Translations under genes and position numbers: made by a program
Shown here: positions 15,998-24,452 of the stretch, piece after piece
Position numbering within the stretch: the first letter of the stretch is position 1
Layout of the letters: the number at the start of each line of letters is the position of its first letter
The notes under the pieces: model-generated
Told to the model about the DNA's origin: nothing
Seen by the model: the letters and a program-made list of their open reading frames with translations, nothing else
The model's database searches: none
Assembly: GCA_947448395.1 (NCBI GenBank)
Contig: CANFNA010000015.1
Coordinates: 1-34,795 of the forward strand
From: Chthoniobacteraceae bacterium
GTDB lineage: Bacteria > Verrucomicrobiota > Verrucomicrobiia > Chthoniobacterales > Chthoniobacteraceae
DNA length: 34,795 nt
Direction: 5' to 3'

Positions 15998-16531
15998 TCA
16001 ATCGAGGCCCAACTTTGATCGGCCTGCTGTGGAAATGCGTTCGGGGCCCCATGGTGGATCCCAGACAAGGTGGACATCGGCTTCGGCTACTCCTGGAAGG
16101 TCACTAATCCTCTGGCGGGCCTCGGCGGCGAGGGACGGTCCCATGCCGCATCCCGGAGCGGTGAGGGTCATCTGGACTAGAACCTTTCTGCCTTCGGGGA
16201 GATCTTGGACTTCAAGAGAGTAGATGAGTCCAAGGTCCACAATATTGACCGGAATTTCGGGGTCGTACACTTCGCGCAGTTGTGACCAAACAAGTTCCTC
16301 ATTGAATGGGCCCTCTGCGACAACCTTCGTGGATTGTTTTTCTCGACCAAGAGCGTCGGCATCCTTGCCGGATATTCTGAATAGCCCGCCTCCGGTATCT
16401 ACGTGGACCGTGAATGTTCCCCCCAGCGACTGCGTAATGGTCACAGGAGTTCCTTCGTCGAGGGTGACGGAATGACCGCTGGGGATTTGGGTGGCGTCTA
16501 CGGCGCGAAGGAGCAGCAAGGAATCGCTCAT
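15998..16531 (-). CDS. sufT: Putative Fe-S cluster assembly protein SufT (MIP18/DUF59 domain)
   Basis: A 177-residue cytoplasmic protein with the SufT layout: a beta-rich N-terminal region (GHSVTLDEGTPVTITQSLGGTFTV-type strands, about 18-55) followed by the MIP18/DUF59 domain (about 80-170). The DUF59 landmarks are LREVYDPEIPVNIVDLGLIY, TLTAPGCGMGP with the single conserved Cys, and VHLVWDPPWGPE. SufT is an auxiliary Fe-S maturation factor, shown in Staphylococcus to be needed when demand for Fe-S proteins is high. No suf operon is seen here; the gene stands downstream of an unknown gene and of ccsA on the same strand, with gaps of 75 and 78 bases, so co-transcription is possible. Convergent with the SGNH gene. 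Confidence 0.88.
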   Translation of the reverse strand: MSDSLLLLRAVDATQIPSGHSVTLDEGTPVTITQSLGGTFTVHVDTGGGLFRISGKDADALGREKQSTKVVAEGPFNEELVWSQLREVYDPEIPVNIVDLGLIYSLEVQDLPEGRKVLVQMTLTAPGCGMGPSLAAEARQRISDLPGVAEADVHLVWDPPWGPERISTAGRSKLGLD

Positions 16532-16606
16532 GAGGGACTTTAAATGGGAACGAGAGGGCGAATGAACGGTCGTCTGAGACGGTTGGCTGTGTTCTGGCGA
16601 AGTGCC

Positions 16607-16981
16607 TTAGAATTCCTCGCGGGTCACGCGCCAGCGGGTTTCCGGGTAAATGTTGATGTCGTCCGAGTTAATTTCGAAGCCGCAGGATTCGAGGAGATAG
16701 GCGACCCCTTCCTTTGAGGACATGGTTTCTCGAAGACTGCGGGCGAAAAGCTCCACGTATTCCTTGTAGCTATCGAGCGCGAGCGCTCCTTCGGAAACAT
16801 ACCGAGCCAACTCGGCATCGTGGCTGTCGATGAGATCGAATAGGGATTTGCGCAAGCGCATCCGCATGATCGGATCCACAACCAAGCGGAATGGGTTGGC
16901 TGCCGGGTCCGATGGGATCGGGTCGCGGGTGATCTCAAACGGAAGGGTTGAGAGGTTGTAGGTGGAAAGGGATTCGTCCAT
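16607..16981 (-). CDS. Hypothetical protein, 124 aa
   Basis: Not recognised. It encodes a soluble, acidic, mostly helical protein without signal peptide or membrane segment. The N-terminal third is proline- and aspartate-rich (FEITRDPIPSDPAAN), the middle is a long charged helix (MRLRKSLFDLIDSHDAELARY), and the C-terminal third has LESCGFEIN and ends in TRWRVTREEF. It was preferred over two longer overlapping minus-strand frames because its composition is ordinary and protein-like while theirs are Ser/Pro/Arg-rich. It sits between ccsA (78 bases upstream) and sufT (75 bases downstream), all on the minus strand. A role in heme or metal protein maturation could be guessed from the neighbours only. 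Confidence 0.7.
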   Translation of the reverse strand: MDESLSTYNLSTLPFEITRDPIPSDPAANPFRLVVDPIMRMRLRKSLFDLIDSHDAELARYVSEGALALDSYKEYVELFARSLRETMSSKEGVAYLLESCGFEINSDDINIYPETRWRVTREEF

Positions 16982-17059
16982 GGCGCTGGGATTGCAAAGG
17001 TACTCTGGGATCGGATGTCTGCAAGCAGAGGTGATTTTGAGTGAAAATTGAGTCTGCTT

Positions 17060-18955
17060 TTAGGCGGTTTGGCTCCTCCAGAGCCGGGGCGGGAGAAGGG
17101 CGAGGCCAATCAAGACCATCTGGCTCACAATGAAGGCCATCAGCCAGGTGAAGGCGGCGGACATAAAGCCGTAGGAATGAAGCCCAATGCCGAGCATGTT
17201 GACCCCAAACCAAGACCATGCGGTGACAATATTGCCGCCAAGAGCGATGGCCATTAGACCGCGCTCGCGCATTAAGCCCCCCCAACGGGCGTGAAGGAAA
17301 ACGGCGTTCCAGAGGACGATCATGAGGGCTCCGTTTTCCTTTGCGTCCCACCCCCAAAAGCGGCCCCAAGATTGATCTGCCCAAATGCCCCCAAGGACGG
17401 TTCCGACGAAACTGAAAAGCGCGGCGAAGCAAACGATGCCGTAGACCATTTTGGAGAGCGACTTGCCGATCTCGGGTGTCAGCGATGTCGTGAAGGCCCC
17501 GCGAATGACGTAAAGGATGGCGAGGAAGCCTGCCACGAATGTCGAGGAGTAGCCCAAGGTCACGACGACGACGTGAGTGGCGAGCCAGAAGTTAGTGTCT
17601 AAAACGGCTCGCATCATTTCCATGGTGTCACCCGTCAGTGAAAGATGGTGGGCGATGATCAGCGTGAGGAAGCCGGTGACGGAGGAGACGGATAGGCCGA
17701 TTCCGTTGCGCCAGATCCTTTCGAGCAGAAGTCCCAGAATGCAGGCTCCCCAGCCGATGAAGATTGCGGAGGAATAGAGATTGGTGACAGGTGGGCGACC
17801 TTCCAACGTCATTCGGTAGATCAGGCCCGCAGAGTGAACTAATAGAGCGAGGAGCGTGACCGATTGGGCGGTGTCTCGGAGGAGACGGAATCGATCTGGG
17901 TTCACCATGTAGATCAGCACGCAAATGCCTGCGAGAACATACAGGACAAGGGACTTATAGAACGGTTCTAGGGTGTTGAACTTCTGTTCCTTGGCCGCCT
18001 TTTTCACTTCAGCGGGGAAGCGAGAATTCAACTCTTCGAAATGGGCGGTGAGAATGCTTGAAAAGCCTGCCGTGCCATTGGAGCGGAAGGCTGCTCCCAG
18101 AGCTGCGTAGGAACGGAGCGAGGCCGGTAAAGGTGCGCCGCGGGCTACCTCGAATAGGGTTTCTCCAGTGCGTGACCATTTCGCTGCGTCTTTTGAATCT
18201 GGAGTCGCCGAAAGCGGTGCCACGACCAGTGGGGTATCTAGCTCATTCATTGCGGAGGCCCTCTGGAGATGCTGGATGAGTTGTTCCAGAACTTGCGCAT
18301 CGAATGGCTGCCCTGCCTGCTGTGCTTTTGCGGCCTCACGTCCGGCGGGGGCCAGAGCAACGAGATTTTGAAGGTCGCGATCCCAGTTTTTGGCGTCCTG
18401 TGGTTGCACCGTGTTTTGAAGCTTCATGTAGAGCCCCACACCGGTCCATAGCTTGAGAACGGCGCTGTCAAAGGAGGTCCTTGCGGACTGATCAACGGAC
18501 TGAGCGCGCCGAGCTTCGTCCTGAAGCTCCTTGAGTTTATCTCGAACCTGAGACCACGAGAATGACTTGCCATCGGTTTGTTTATCGGGGTCGGCTTCCA
18601 GCGGAAGTTCAAGGAGCCCTTTCAAGTCTGGGTGATCGATTCGAAATACTGGCCTTGAGTCGGCCGTGGACGGATCGAAAAACATCTCCATCAACCATTG
18701 GGAGGCGGAAAGGATTTTTGGCCCTTGGTAGAAGGACTTCCAAGGTTCGGTGTTTGCCGTTTGCTTCTCTCGAAGTTGGAGAAGTGCATTCCTCGCGAGA
18801 GAGTCTAGCGGTTGGGTTCTCCCATTAGAGACGACGGGGAGTCGACCAAACGCGTTTGCTGGAAAGGTGCCGGTTTTGTCCGAGGGAACGCGCCAAGATC
18901 CGGCGACCCAGAAAGCCAGAAAGGCACTGACGAGAATAGGAAGGTGCTTTTTCAT
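17060..18955 (-). CDS. ccsA: Cytochrome c biogenesis protein CcsA (system II heme handling)
   Basis: A 631-residue inner-membrane protein. An N-terminal membrane segment (ILVSAFLAFWVAGSW) precedes a large periplasmic region of about 300 residues that begins with LPVVSNGRTQPLDSLARN, a segment typical of the long CcsA forms of PVC and Bacteroidota. The C-terminal half (from about residue 325) has multiple membrane helices and the WWD heme-binding signature GIWADQSWGRFWGWDAKENGAL, followed by conserved histidine contexts LHARWG and GLHSYGF; upstream are HSAGLIYRM and THVVVVTLGYSS. With ResB it forms the system II synthetase that exports heme and attaches it to CxxCH motifs. The resB gene ends four bases upstream. 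Substrates in this window are the pentaheme cytochrome and the PSCyt1 protein. Confidence 0.92.
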   Translation of the reverse strand: MKKHLPILVSAFLAFWVAGSWRVPSDKTGTFPANAFGRLPVVSNGRTQPLDSLARNALLQLREKQTANTEPWKSFYQGPKILSASQWLMEMFFDPSTADSRPVFRIDHPDLKGLLELPLEADPDKQTDGKSFSWSQVRDKLKELQDEARRAQSVDQSARTSFDSAVLKLWTGVGLYMKLQNTVQPQDAKNWDRDLQNLVALAPAGREAAKAQQAGQPFDAQVLEQLIQHLQRASAMNELDTPLVVAPLSATPDSKDAAKWSRTGETLFEVARGAPLPASLRSYAALGAAFRSNGTAGFSSILTAHFEELNSRFPAEVKKAAKEQKFNTLEPFYKSLVLYVLAGICVLIYMVNPDRFRLLRDTAQSVTLLALLVHSAGLIYRMTLEGRPPVTNLYSSAIFIGWGACILGLLLERIWRNGIGLSVSSVTGFLTLIIAHHLSLTGDTMEMMRAVLDTNFWLATHVVVVTLGYSSTFVAGFLAILYVIRGAFTTSLTPEIGKSLSKMVYGIVCFAALFSFVGTVLGGIWADQSWGRFWGWDAKENGALMIVLWNAVFLHARWGGLMRERGLMAIALGGNIVTAWSWFGVNMLGIGLHSYGFMSAAFTWLMAFIVSQMVLIGLALLPPRLWRSQTA

Positions 18956-18959
18956 GGGG

Positions 18960-20516
18960 TTAAGAGTGGGAGAGGTTGGACGGCGACGACTTAGCAGCGC
19001 GGGGTTTGGTGAGGAAGCCGATGAGGTGCCGGAGAAACTGCCATGTCATGCCAAGAGCGACGATGAGGCAACCTGCGTAGGGGGTGAGCCAGCCGGGGTT
19101 CCGAACCACTTGGAGGCCGCTGGTTCCGCTCGTTCCTTTTTCCCCCCGCTCTTCCGTGCGTCCCATTTGGCTTTGGTAAAAAGTCAGTCCTCCGTAGCGC
19201 AGCGGATTGTTCATGGAAATGTCGACCTCCCGGCGTTCCTGTGTCTGAGGATTTTCGATGCGGACGCGGCTCTGGTAGTTTTTTGGAATCTCGGTGCCCG
19301 GATAAACTTCGTGGGTCGTTTTGAGGAGCGTTACGGAGAAAGGTTGGAAGTAGCGCTCATTGCGCATCGCGATCCTGAAGGTTCGTCCTTCGACGCTCAC
19401 ATCTTGCGGATTGAGCCAAGCAGAAAGGAGCCACACGCCGAGGCTCGCTTCCTTGCTGAAGAGCTCCACCTTCGCATAGGGCACATTCTGATCATCCATG
19501 CCTCGAGAGGCGGCGAGAGGTAGCAAGTGCATACGGGCTGCGGCCCCTTGGTTTCCGGCGGCTGGGAGTTGCTCTAAATTCAAGGAGCGGCCGGCCTCGG
19601 TTTCCTGAGCCACATAGGCCATAGCTCTCGCCTGACCCCCGCTCTGTCCTCGTGGCATTCGTTTGAAGGCCGCCAACATTTGGGTTCGGAAACGGCGCTT
19701 TAGGTCCTCTCGAAACGGCGGTGTCCGATCCGGATCTGCCGCGATTTTTTTTACGGAGGCAACAAGGTCCTTTCCTGTCTCGCCTGCAGCCTTTAAGGCG
19801 TCGCTCCAAATGGCAGCGCGACCGGGATTGTCTGCGCTTTTCTCAGCCTGTGCAATGAGACTCTCGGAGGTGGAGTAATTCGCCTCCAGCGTTGCTAACG
19901 CAGTGGCTAGGCGGGTTCCAGCCTCCCGAATGCTGTCGTGAGATAGCACTTCCCCGTTTTCTCCGTACTCCAAAATCCGGATTTCGAATGGAATCTCAGC
20001 GTGCTTTAAGATGCCCTTTTTCTCCAGAGCCGCTTGCGAGTAGGAGATGACGCGGTCTTTACCGTTGGCCTCTGGGGCGGTGGTATTGATGACCAACTCT
20101 GTTTCTCGATGGGCCTCGGAGTAGTTCCGAGTTTCGCCTTCTGCAAAATTAATGAAGCTTTCTCGGGAAAGCAGGTCGGTCATGAGTTGCCCGGCGAGGA
20201 GGAGGATGACGCCGAGATGCGTGAGATGGATGCCCGTCTTTTCCCAAGTGAAACGGAATCTTTTCAGGTGGGCTGCGATGAGATTGATGAGAAGACCGAA
20301 TCCGAGTGTATATCCGCCTGGAAAGATGGGAGGAACCCACCAGACATCCGTTGCGCTTCGGATGACCACAAAGCTTTTGAACCATCGAGTCTGAGCTTCC
20401 CAGAGACCCTCATGAACCTGAGCAACGGTGCCCAGAAAAACGAGAAGCACACATAGAATGAGGAGCACCACGGTCACCTTCAGTGAGGTGAGAAACTTCC
20501 AAAGAGAATTAGGCAT
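18960..20516 (-). CDS. resB: ResB/Ccs1-family cytochrome c biogenesis protein
   Basis: A 518-residue membrane protein, the partner of CcsA in system II cytochrome c maturation. The ATG at 20516 (MPNSLWKFLTSLKV) is preferred to a TTG 18 codons upstream because ResB proteins start just before this first membrane helix. Helices are visible at about 10-30 (TVVLLILCVLLVFLGTVAQ), 60-80 (GGYTLGFGLLINLIAAH) and 90-110 (GIHLTHLGVILLLAGQLMTD), the last with conserved histidines, plus one close to the C-terminus (YAGCLIVALGMTWQFL). A long periplasmic domain lies between, ending in RRREVDISMNNPLRYGGLTFYQSQM-like ResB sequence (key residues P-NPLRYGG--FYQS). It is the first gene of the ResB-CcsA pair; the upstream 296-base gap should carry the promoter. 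Confidence 0.9.
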   Translation of the reverse strand: MPNSLWKFLTSLKVTVVLLILCVLLVFLGTVAQVHEGLWEAQTRWFKSFVVIRSATDVWWVPPIFPGGYTLGFGLLINLIAAHLKRFRFTWEKTGIHLTHLGVILLLAGQLMTDLLSRESFINFAEGETRNYSEAHRETELVINTTAPEANGKDRVISYSQAALEKKGILKHAEIPFEIRILEYGENGEVLSHDSIREAGTRLATALATLEANYSTSESLIAQAEKSADNPGRAAIWSDALKAAGETGKDLVASVKKIAADPDRTPPFREDLKRRFRTQMLAAFKRMPRGQSGGQARAMAYVAQETEAGRSLNLEQLPAAGNQGAAARMHLLPLAASRGMDDQNVPYAKVELFSKEASLGVWLLSAWLNPQDVSVEGRTFRIAMRNERYFQPFSVTLLKTTHEVYPGTEIPKNYQSRVRIENPQTQERREVDISMNNPLRYGGLTFYQSQMGRTEERGEKGTSGTSGLQVVRNPGWLTPYAGCLIVALGMTWQFLRHLIGFLTKPRAAKSSPSNLSHS

Positions 20517-20812
20517 AAAAAAGGCCCCTGAATGGGGATGGCGAAAATGGAGGCGAGAATGTGCCAGCAAAGGGACAATCCTCCAGAGAAAAGCCTCCTT
20601 AGGATCTCAAAACAGGACGGGACAAAAGGAATCAGGGCACAGTGAAATCTCCTCGGCCTCATTCTCGAGTGCTCAGCGATAGATATTTCGGCCCCAGCCT
20701 TCATCGCCCCAATGCTTATAAAAGCGATAGGATTTATATTTGCGCCATTTTCTAAGCTCGCTCGGGGTGTTCGGGGGTGGCGCGGGGCCGGTGATTGGGC
20801 GAAGCCCTCGGC
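20517..20812. other. Intergenic region of 296 bases between the acyltransferase and resB genes
   Basis: Both flanking genes are on the minus strand. No RNA gene or terminator was recognised; GGGC/GCCC around 20797-20807 forms a small hairpin without a T run. On the minus strand, about 30 codons ending at 20673 read as a basic, aromatic-rich peptide (SELRKWRKYKSYRFYKHWGD) that resembles coding sequence more than the rest, but it has no start codon of its own apart from one inside the acyltransferase gene. It may be a gene remnant. The resB promoter should lie in the part nearest 20517. Confidence 0.35.
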
Positions 20813-22537
20813 TTAGGCATGTGTGTGGACTGTGGAGTGGGATGCTTCTTGGCGAGGTCGGCGCCCATTTAAGAATGAGCCGATAAAGGAGTAGCGCACC
20901 AGTTTGTCGTAGGTCGTAAGTAGGATCAGACTCACGAACAAGGTGACCATTAAGAATTTGAGCGACGCGGGTAATGCCCATTCACAGACGAAGGCTTGTG
21001 TGGCGATGACCAGGGGCAGATGCAGGAGATAGAACCAGTACGAAGCGTCCGATATGTAGCGGATTCGTTTACTCTCTTCGCTAAGGCATGAGCGAAAAAT
21101 TCCGATCCAAGCGAAGGACATCATCCAAGCGTACGAAGCCTGAAAAACAACCGATACAGGCCGATGATAGATGGCTGGGAGCAGTTTGTTTCGAAAGCCT
21201 AGTGCGCCTGTCGCGAATTCAAGAGCAATCGGAAAGACAAGGAACAAACTGATCGGAAAGGTCCACCGCCAGGCGCGGCCGAGTTTTCCATGAGCGTCAT
21301 CGCTATCGAAGTAAAGAACACCGAAACCGAAGAAAAGGGCGTAGTATGCCAGAACATGAGGCGTCGGAATGATGCTTGTGGAGGTGTCTGGGCCGAAGGC
21401 GCCGTTGCCCAATCGCATGAGCCATGTCGGGAGGATGGTCAGGGGAACTAGCCAGATTAGGTTTCGCTGCGAGATGATCAGCGAATGAGACGGTGTCTTC
21501 CAGCCAAACCGTTCTGCGGAAAAGGCATAGATGGAAAAGATAAGAACCAGCCAGACTAGGAACCACAGGAACCAAACCACTCCGAAAACGGGAAAGGTCA
21601 GCAGTTGCTCAACAATCTTCTTAAAATTATTTGCAGTGTTCACGGCCTCAGGAGCGACGTTTTCTGCGCCGAGTTCGTTTAGCTTTTTCAGTATTTTCTC
21701 CCTGCCTCGTAAGACCTGCTCCTTGTTTAACTCGATGCCGAGCAGGCCGGCGATGAACGCTGCTTTGGAATAATCAACGGCAGCGCTCTGAGTGGGCAAC
21801 TCCCCTTTAAAGCTCTTCGCGTTGATGTCCGCCCCTCGGCTGATCAGCAGATCAGCCACCTCATAACGGCCCAAAAACGCAGCTCCATGCAACGCTGTAT
21901 GGCCTTCCTTTGAGCGCCAATTCACGTCCGCGCCTCTGTCAAGGAGTGCGCCAACAATCGCTGCATGCCCGACCAACGAAGCCCAGGACAATGCTGTGAG
22001 CTGAAATGCGGGGTGAAGGCTCGTGACGACCTTCGGATGCTCCAAGTGAGCTTGCAAGGCATTGAAGTCCTCCTTGTTGATTGCACCCCAGACACTCTCC
22101 GTTGCTATGATATTCTCGCGGCTCTTCTTTCGCTTGGCGTTGCTGACTTCGTTCGCGTAACCGACTGACCACTTCATTGCGGGAATCACGGTAATCAGCG
22201 CCGCAAGACAAGGCAGAAAGACTCTTCGAAATCGGTGCCACAGCATGGCTCTCAAGCCCTTCTTTCTCCAGAGCATCGCGGTGAAGAAGCCGCTGACCAA
22301 CATGAATAGCGGCATCCGAAAGCCGTGGACGAAGGACTGGAAAATGTAGAGCCCGGTGCTCTGGCTGATGTCTTGGACCATCCATCCGAAGCCGAGTGAG
22401 AAAGAAAGGGCTCCGTGATAGGCAATGCCTAGGAGCATAGCGGCAGCGCGGAGTGCATCGAGATCATGCCTTCGCGAGGGACCGCGTTTGGCTTCTCCAA
22501 GCTGCGAGACCAATTCGGAAGTCCGCGTTTGAGTCAT
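20813..22537 (-). CDS. Membrane acyltransferase (acyltransferase 3 family) with inserted ankyrin repeats
   Basis: A 574-residue polytopic membrane protein. It begins with the acyltransferase 3 hallmark RRHDLDALRAAAMLLGIAYHG (conserved R-D-LR and the helix-1 His at 41) and HGFRMPLFMLVSGFF, as in MdoC/OpgC-like enzymes, which move acyl groups such as succinyl or acetyl onto periplasmic glycans. After the third helix (about 105-122) the family pattern is broken by about 190 hydrophilic residues containing ankyrin repeats: TALSWASLVGHAAIVGALLDRGADVN and HTALHGAAFLGRYEVADLLISRGADIN (about 147-265). The membrane helices resume at about 315 (FPVFGVVWFLWFLVWLVLIF) and end with DASYWFYLLHLPLVI. The ATG at 22537 is chosen over an upstream TTG. 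Divergent from aspS. Confidence 0.88.
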   Translation of the reverse strand: MTQTRTSELVSQLGEAKRGPSRRHDLDALRAAAMLLGIAYHGALSFSLGFGWMVQDISQSTGLYIFQSFVHGFRMPLFMLVSGFFTAMLWRKKGLRAMLWHRFRRVFLPCLAALITVIPAMKWSVGYANEVSNAKRKKSRENIIATESVWGAINKEDFNALQAHLEHPKVVTSLHPAFQLTALSWASLVGHAAIVGALLDRGADVNWRSKEGHTALHGAAFLGRYEVADLLISRGADINAKSFKGELPTQSAAVDYSKAAFIAGLLGIELNKEQVLRGREKILKKLNELGAENVAPEAVNTANNFKKIVEQLLTFPVFGVVWFLWFLVWLVLIFSIYAFSAERFGWKTPSHSLIISQRNLIWLVPLTILPTWLMRLGNGAFGPDTSTSIIPTPHVLAYYALFFGFGVLYFDSDDAHGKLGRAWRWTFPISLFLVFPIALEFATGALGFRNKLLPAIYHRPVSVVFQASYAWMMSFAWIGIFRSCLSEESKRIRYISDASYWFYLLHLPLVIATQAFVCEWALPASLKFLMVTLFVSLILLTTYDKLVRYSFIGSFLNGRRPRQEASHSTVHTHA

Positions 22538-22676
22538 GATACGAGGCTGCAAAGCTTTCAATCCTCAGGAATCTCGATGTGCAGGCGAAAGCAATCCATT
22601 TTTCGAACGCGCAAAAAGCCCCCTCTTCACTCCGCGCTGGAGTTGGTTCGTGTCCTGCGTATTGTCCAACGCCCTT

Positions 22677-24452
22677 ATGTACCGCTCCACCTCTTGTAAT
22701 AGCCTGCGCAAGGAACACACCGGCCACAGTGTCACTCTGGCGGGATGGGTTAATTCCCGCCGCGACCACGGAGGAGTCATCTTTATTGATTTACGAGACC
22801 GAGAAGGGTTGACCCAAGTGGTCTTTAGGCCTGAGGAGCACCCTCAGGTTGCCGAGGCGGCCCACGGGCTCCGCGGGGAAGACGTCATTCAAATTACGGG
22901 GACGGTGGTAGGCCGTTTGACAGGAAGCGAAAATTTGAAACTGGCGACTGGTGAAATTGAGGTGATTGCGAGCGCGTTGACGGTGCTTAACAAGGCGGAT
23001 GTACCTCCATTTCCCTTAGACTCGAAGGTCGCCAATGAGGATTTGCGTCTCTCTTATCGGTATTTAGATCTCCGTCGCGCGGAGATGACTCAGAACTTGA
23101 AGCTGCGGCACCGTGTGGCCAAGTCCACCCGTGACTTTTTGGATGAACACGGCTTCTTGGAAATTGAAACGCCGATCCTTTCAAACCCAACCCCTGAAGG
23201 CGCTCGCGACTTTCTGGTGCCTTCCCGGTTGAACCCTGGGTCCTTTTACGCGCTGCCTCAGGCACCCCAGCAATACAAGCAGTTGCTTCAGGTAGGGGGC
23301 TTGGAGAAGTATTTCCAGATTGCGCGCTGTTTCCGTGACGAGGATCTCCGAGCAGATCGTCAGCCTGAGTTCACTCAGATCGACGTGGAGGCTTCCTTCA
23401 TCACTGAGGTTGAAATTCAGTCGCTGATCGAGGGGTTGTTGAAGCGGATTTTTCGGGAGGCGAAGGGGGTTGAGATTCCAACTCCGTTTCCTCGGATGAG
23501 CTATGCGGAGGCGATGGACCGCTTCGGTTCGGATAAGCCCGATCTTCGGTTTGGGGTGGAGATTACTTCGCTCACGGACATTTTTCAGGACACGCAGTTC
23601 AAGGTGTTTCGGAGCGTTTTAGACGGCGGCGGCGTGATCAAGGCGATTAATGCCAAGGGAGCCGCTGGCGCGCTTTCAAAGGAACAGCTCAAGAAGTGGG
23701 AAGAGTGGGTAAAGACAGAGTTGGGGGCGAAGGGGCTCGCTTACATCCGTCTCAAGGATGGGGAGTGGGAATCGCCCATTGTGAAGTTTTTCTCCGAGGC
23801 AGAAAAAGCGGCTCTGGCTGCGCGGATGCAGTTTGAGGACGGAGACGTTCTTTTCTTTGGGGCGGACAAACATCAGGCGGTGTCGGATGTTCTGGGTCGG
23901 GTGCGCTTGCGTGTGGCAGATTTGCTTAAATTAACGGAGGGATCGACGGAGCTGAATTTTCTGTGGGTGGTGGATTTTCCGTTGTTGCAGTTCAGCCCGG
24001 AAGACAATGGGTGGGCGGCGGTGCATCATCCCTTCACGCGTCCAAAAGCCGAGGATATGGGCCTTCTAGAGGCCGGAGACTACGCGCGGGTGCGAGCGGT
24101 CGCTTATGACGTGGTTTTGAACGGAGTGGAGTTGGGCGGCGGTTCGATTCGGATTCACGAGCGGGAGCTGCAGTCGAAGCTGTTTGGGGTATTGGGGGTG
24201 AACGATGAGGAGCAGCAGCACAAGTTCGGACATTTGCTGAAGGCATTCAGTTTTGGTGCACCTCCTCACGGAGGGATTGCGTTGGGGTTGGATCGCTTGG
24301 TCATGCTGCTTTGCGGTGCAGATAGCATTCGCGAGGTGATTGCCTTCCCGAAGAACAACCGAGGTGTTGATTTAATGACTCAGTCGCCAGTGAGTGTGGA
24401 ATTGCGACAGCTTCGTGAGTTGTCGATCTCGAGCACGGTGAAGAAAGCATGA
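22677..24452 (+). CDS. aspS: Aspartyl-tRNA synthetase, probably the non-discriminating Asp/Asn type
   Basis: A 591-residue bacterial-type AspRS, a class II synthetase that charges tRNA-Asp. The ATG at 22677 gives MYRSTSCNSLRKEH, the normal start of the family; a longer in-frame extension to 22536 has no homologous look. The order is the OB-fold anticodon domain (1-105: TLAGWVNSRRDHGG), the catalytic core with motif 2 (CFRDEDLRADRQPEFTQID, about 217-235), the bacterial GAD insertion (about 290-420), and motif 3 (GIALGLDRLVMLL, about 530). Residues 31 (His) and 83 (Gly) are those reported in Pseudomonas AspRS to allow recognition of tRNA-Asn; discriminating enzymes have Leu and Lys instead. The enzyme probably also makes Asp-tRNA-Asn, to be amidated by GatCAB, which is not in the window. 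The stop overlaps the next start (ATGA). Confidence 0.96.
   Translation: MYRSTSCNSLRKEHTGHSVTLAGWVNSRRDHGGVIFIDLRDREGLTQVVFRPEEHPQVAEAAHGLRGEDVIQITGTVVGRLTGSENLKLATGEIEVIASALTVLNKADVPPFPLDSKVANEDLRLSYRYLDLRRAEMTQNLKLRHRVAKSTRDFLDEHGFLEIETPILSNPTPEGARDFLVPSRLNPGSFYALPQAPQQYKQLLQVGGLEKYFQIARCFRDEDLRADRQPEFTQIDVEASFITEVEIQSLIEGLLKRIFREAKGVEIPTPFPRMSYAEAMDRFGSDKPDLRFGVEITSLTDIFQDTQFKVFRSVLDGGGVIKAINAKGAAGALSKEQLKKWEEWVKTELGAKGLAYIRLKDGEWESPIVKFFSEAEKAALAARMQFEDGDVLFFGADKHQAVSDVLGRVRLRVADLLKLTEGSTELNFLWVVDFPLLQFSPEDNGWAAVHHPFTRPKAEDMGLLEAGDYARVRAVAYDVVLNGVELGGGSIRIHERELQSKLFGVLGVNDEEQQHKFGHLLKAFSFGAPPHGGIALGLDRLVMLLCGADSIREVIAFPKNNRGVDLMTQSPVSVELRQLRELSISSTVKKA

Noticed and set aside
16624-17109. 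161-codon minus-strand frame overlapping the 124-aa gene
   Set aside because: Its composition (Ser/Pro/Arg-rich) is not protein-like, and it overlaps the end of ccsA; the 124-codon frame reads as an ordinary protein.
20795-20812. GGGC-GAA-GCCC hairpin past the acyltransferase gene as a terminator
   Set aside because: The stem is only four base pairs and no T run follows in the direction of transcription.
22536-22676. N-terminal extension of aspS by 47 codons
   Set aside because: The extension has no similarity to AspRS, while the ATG at 22677 gives the normal family start and places His31 and Gly83 at the published numbering.
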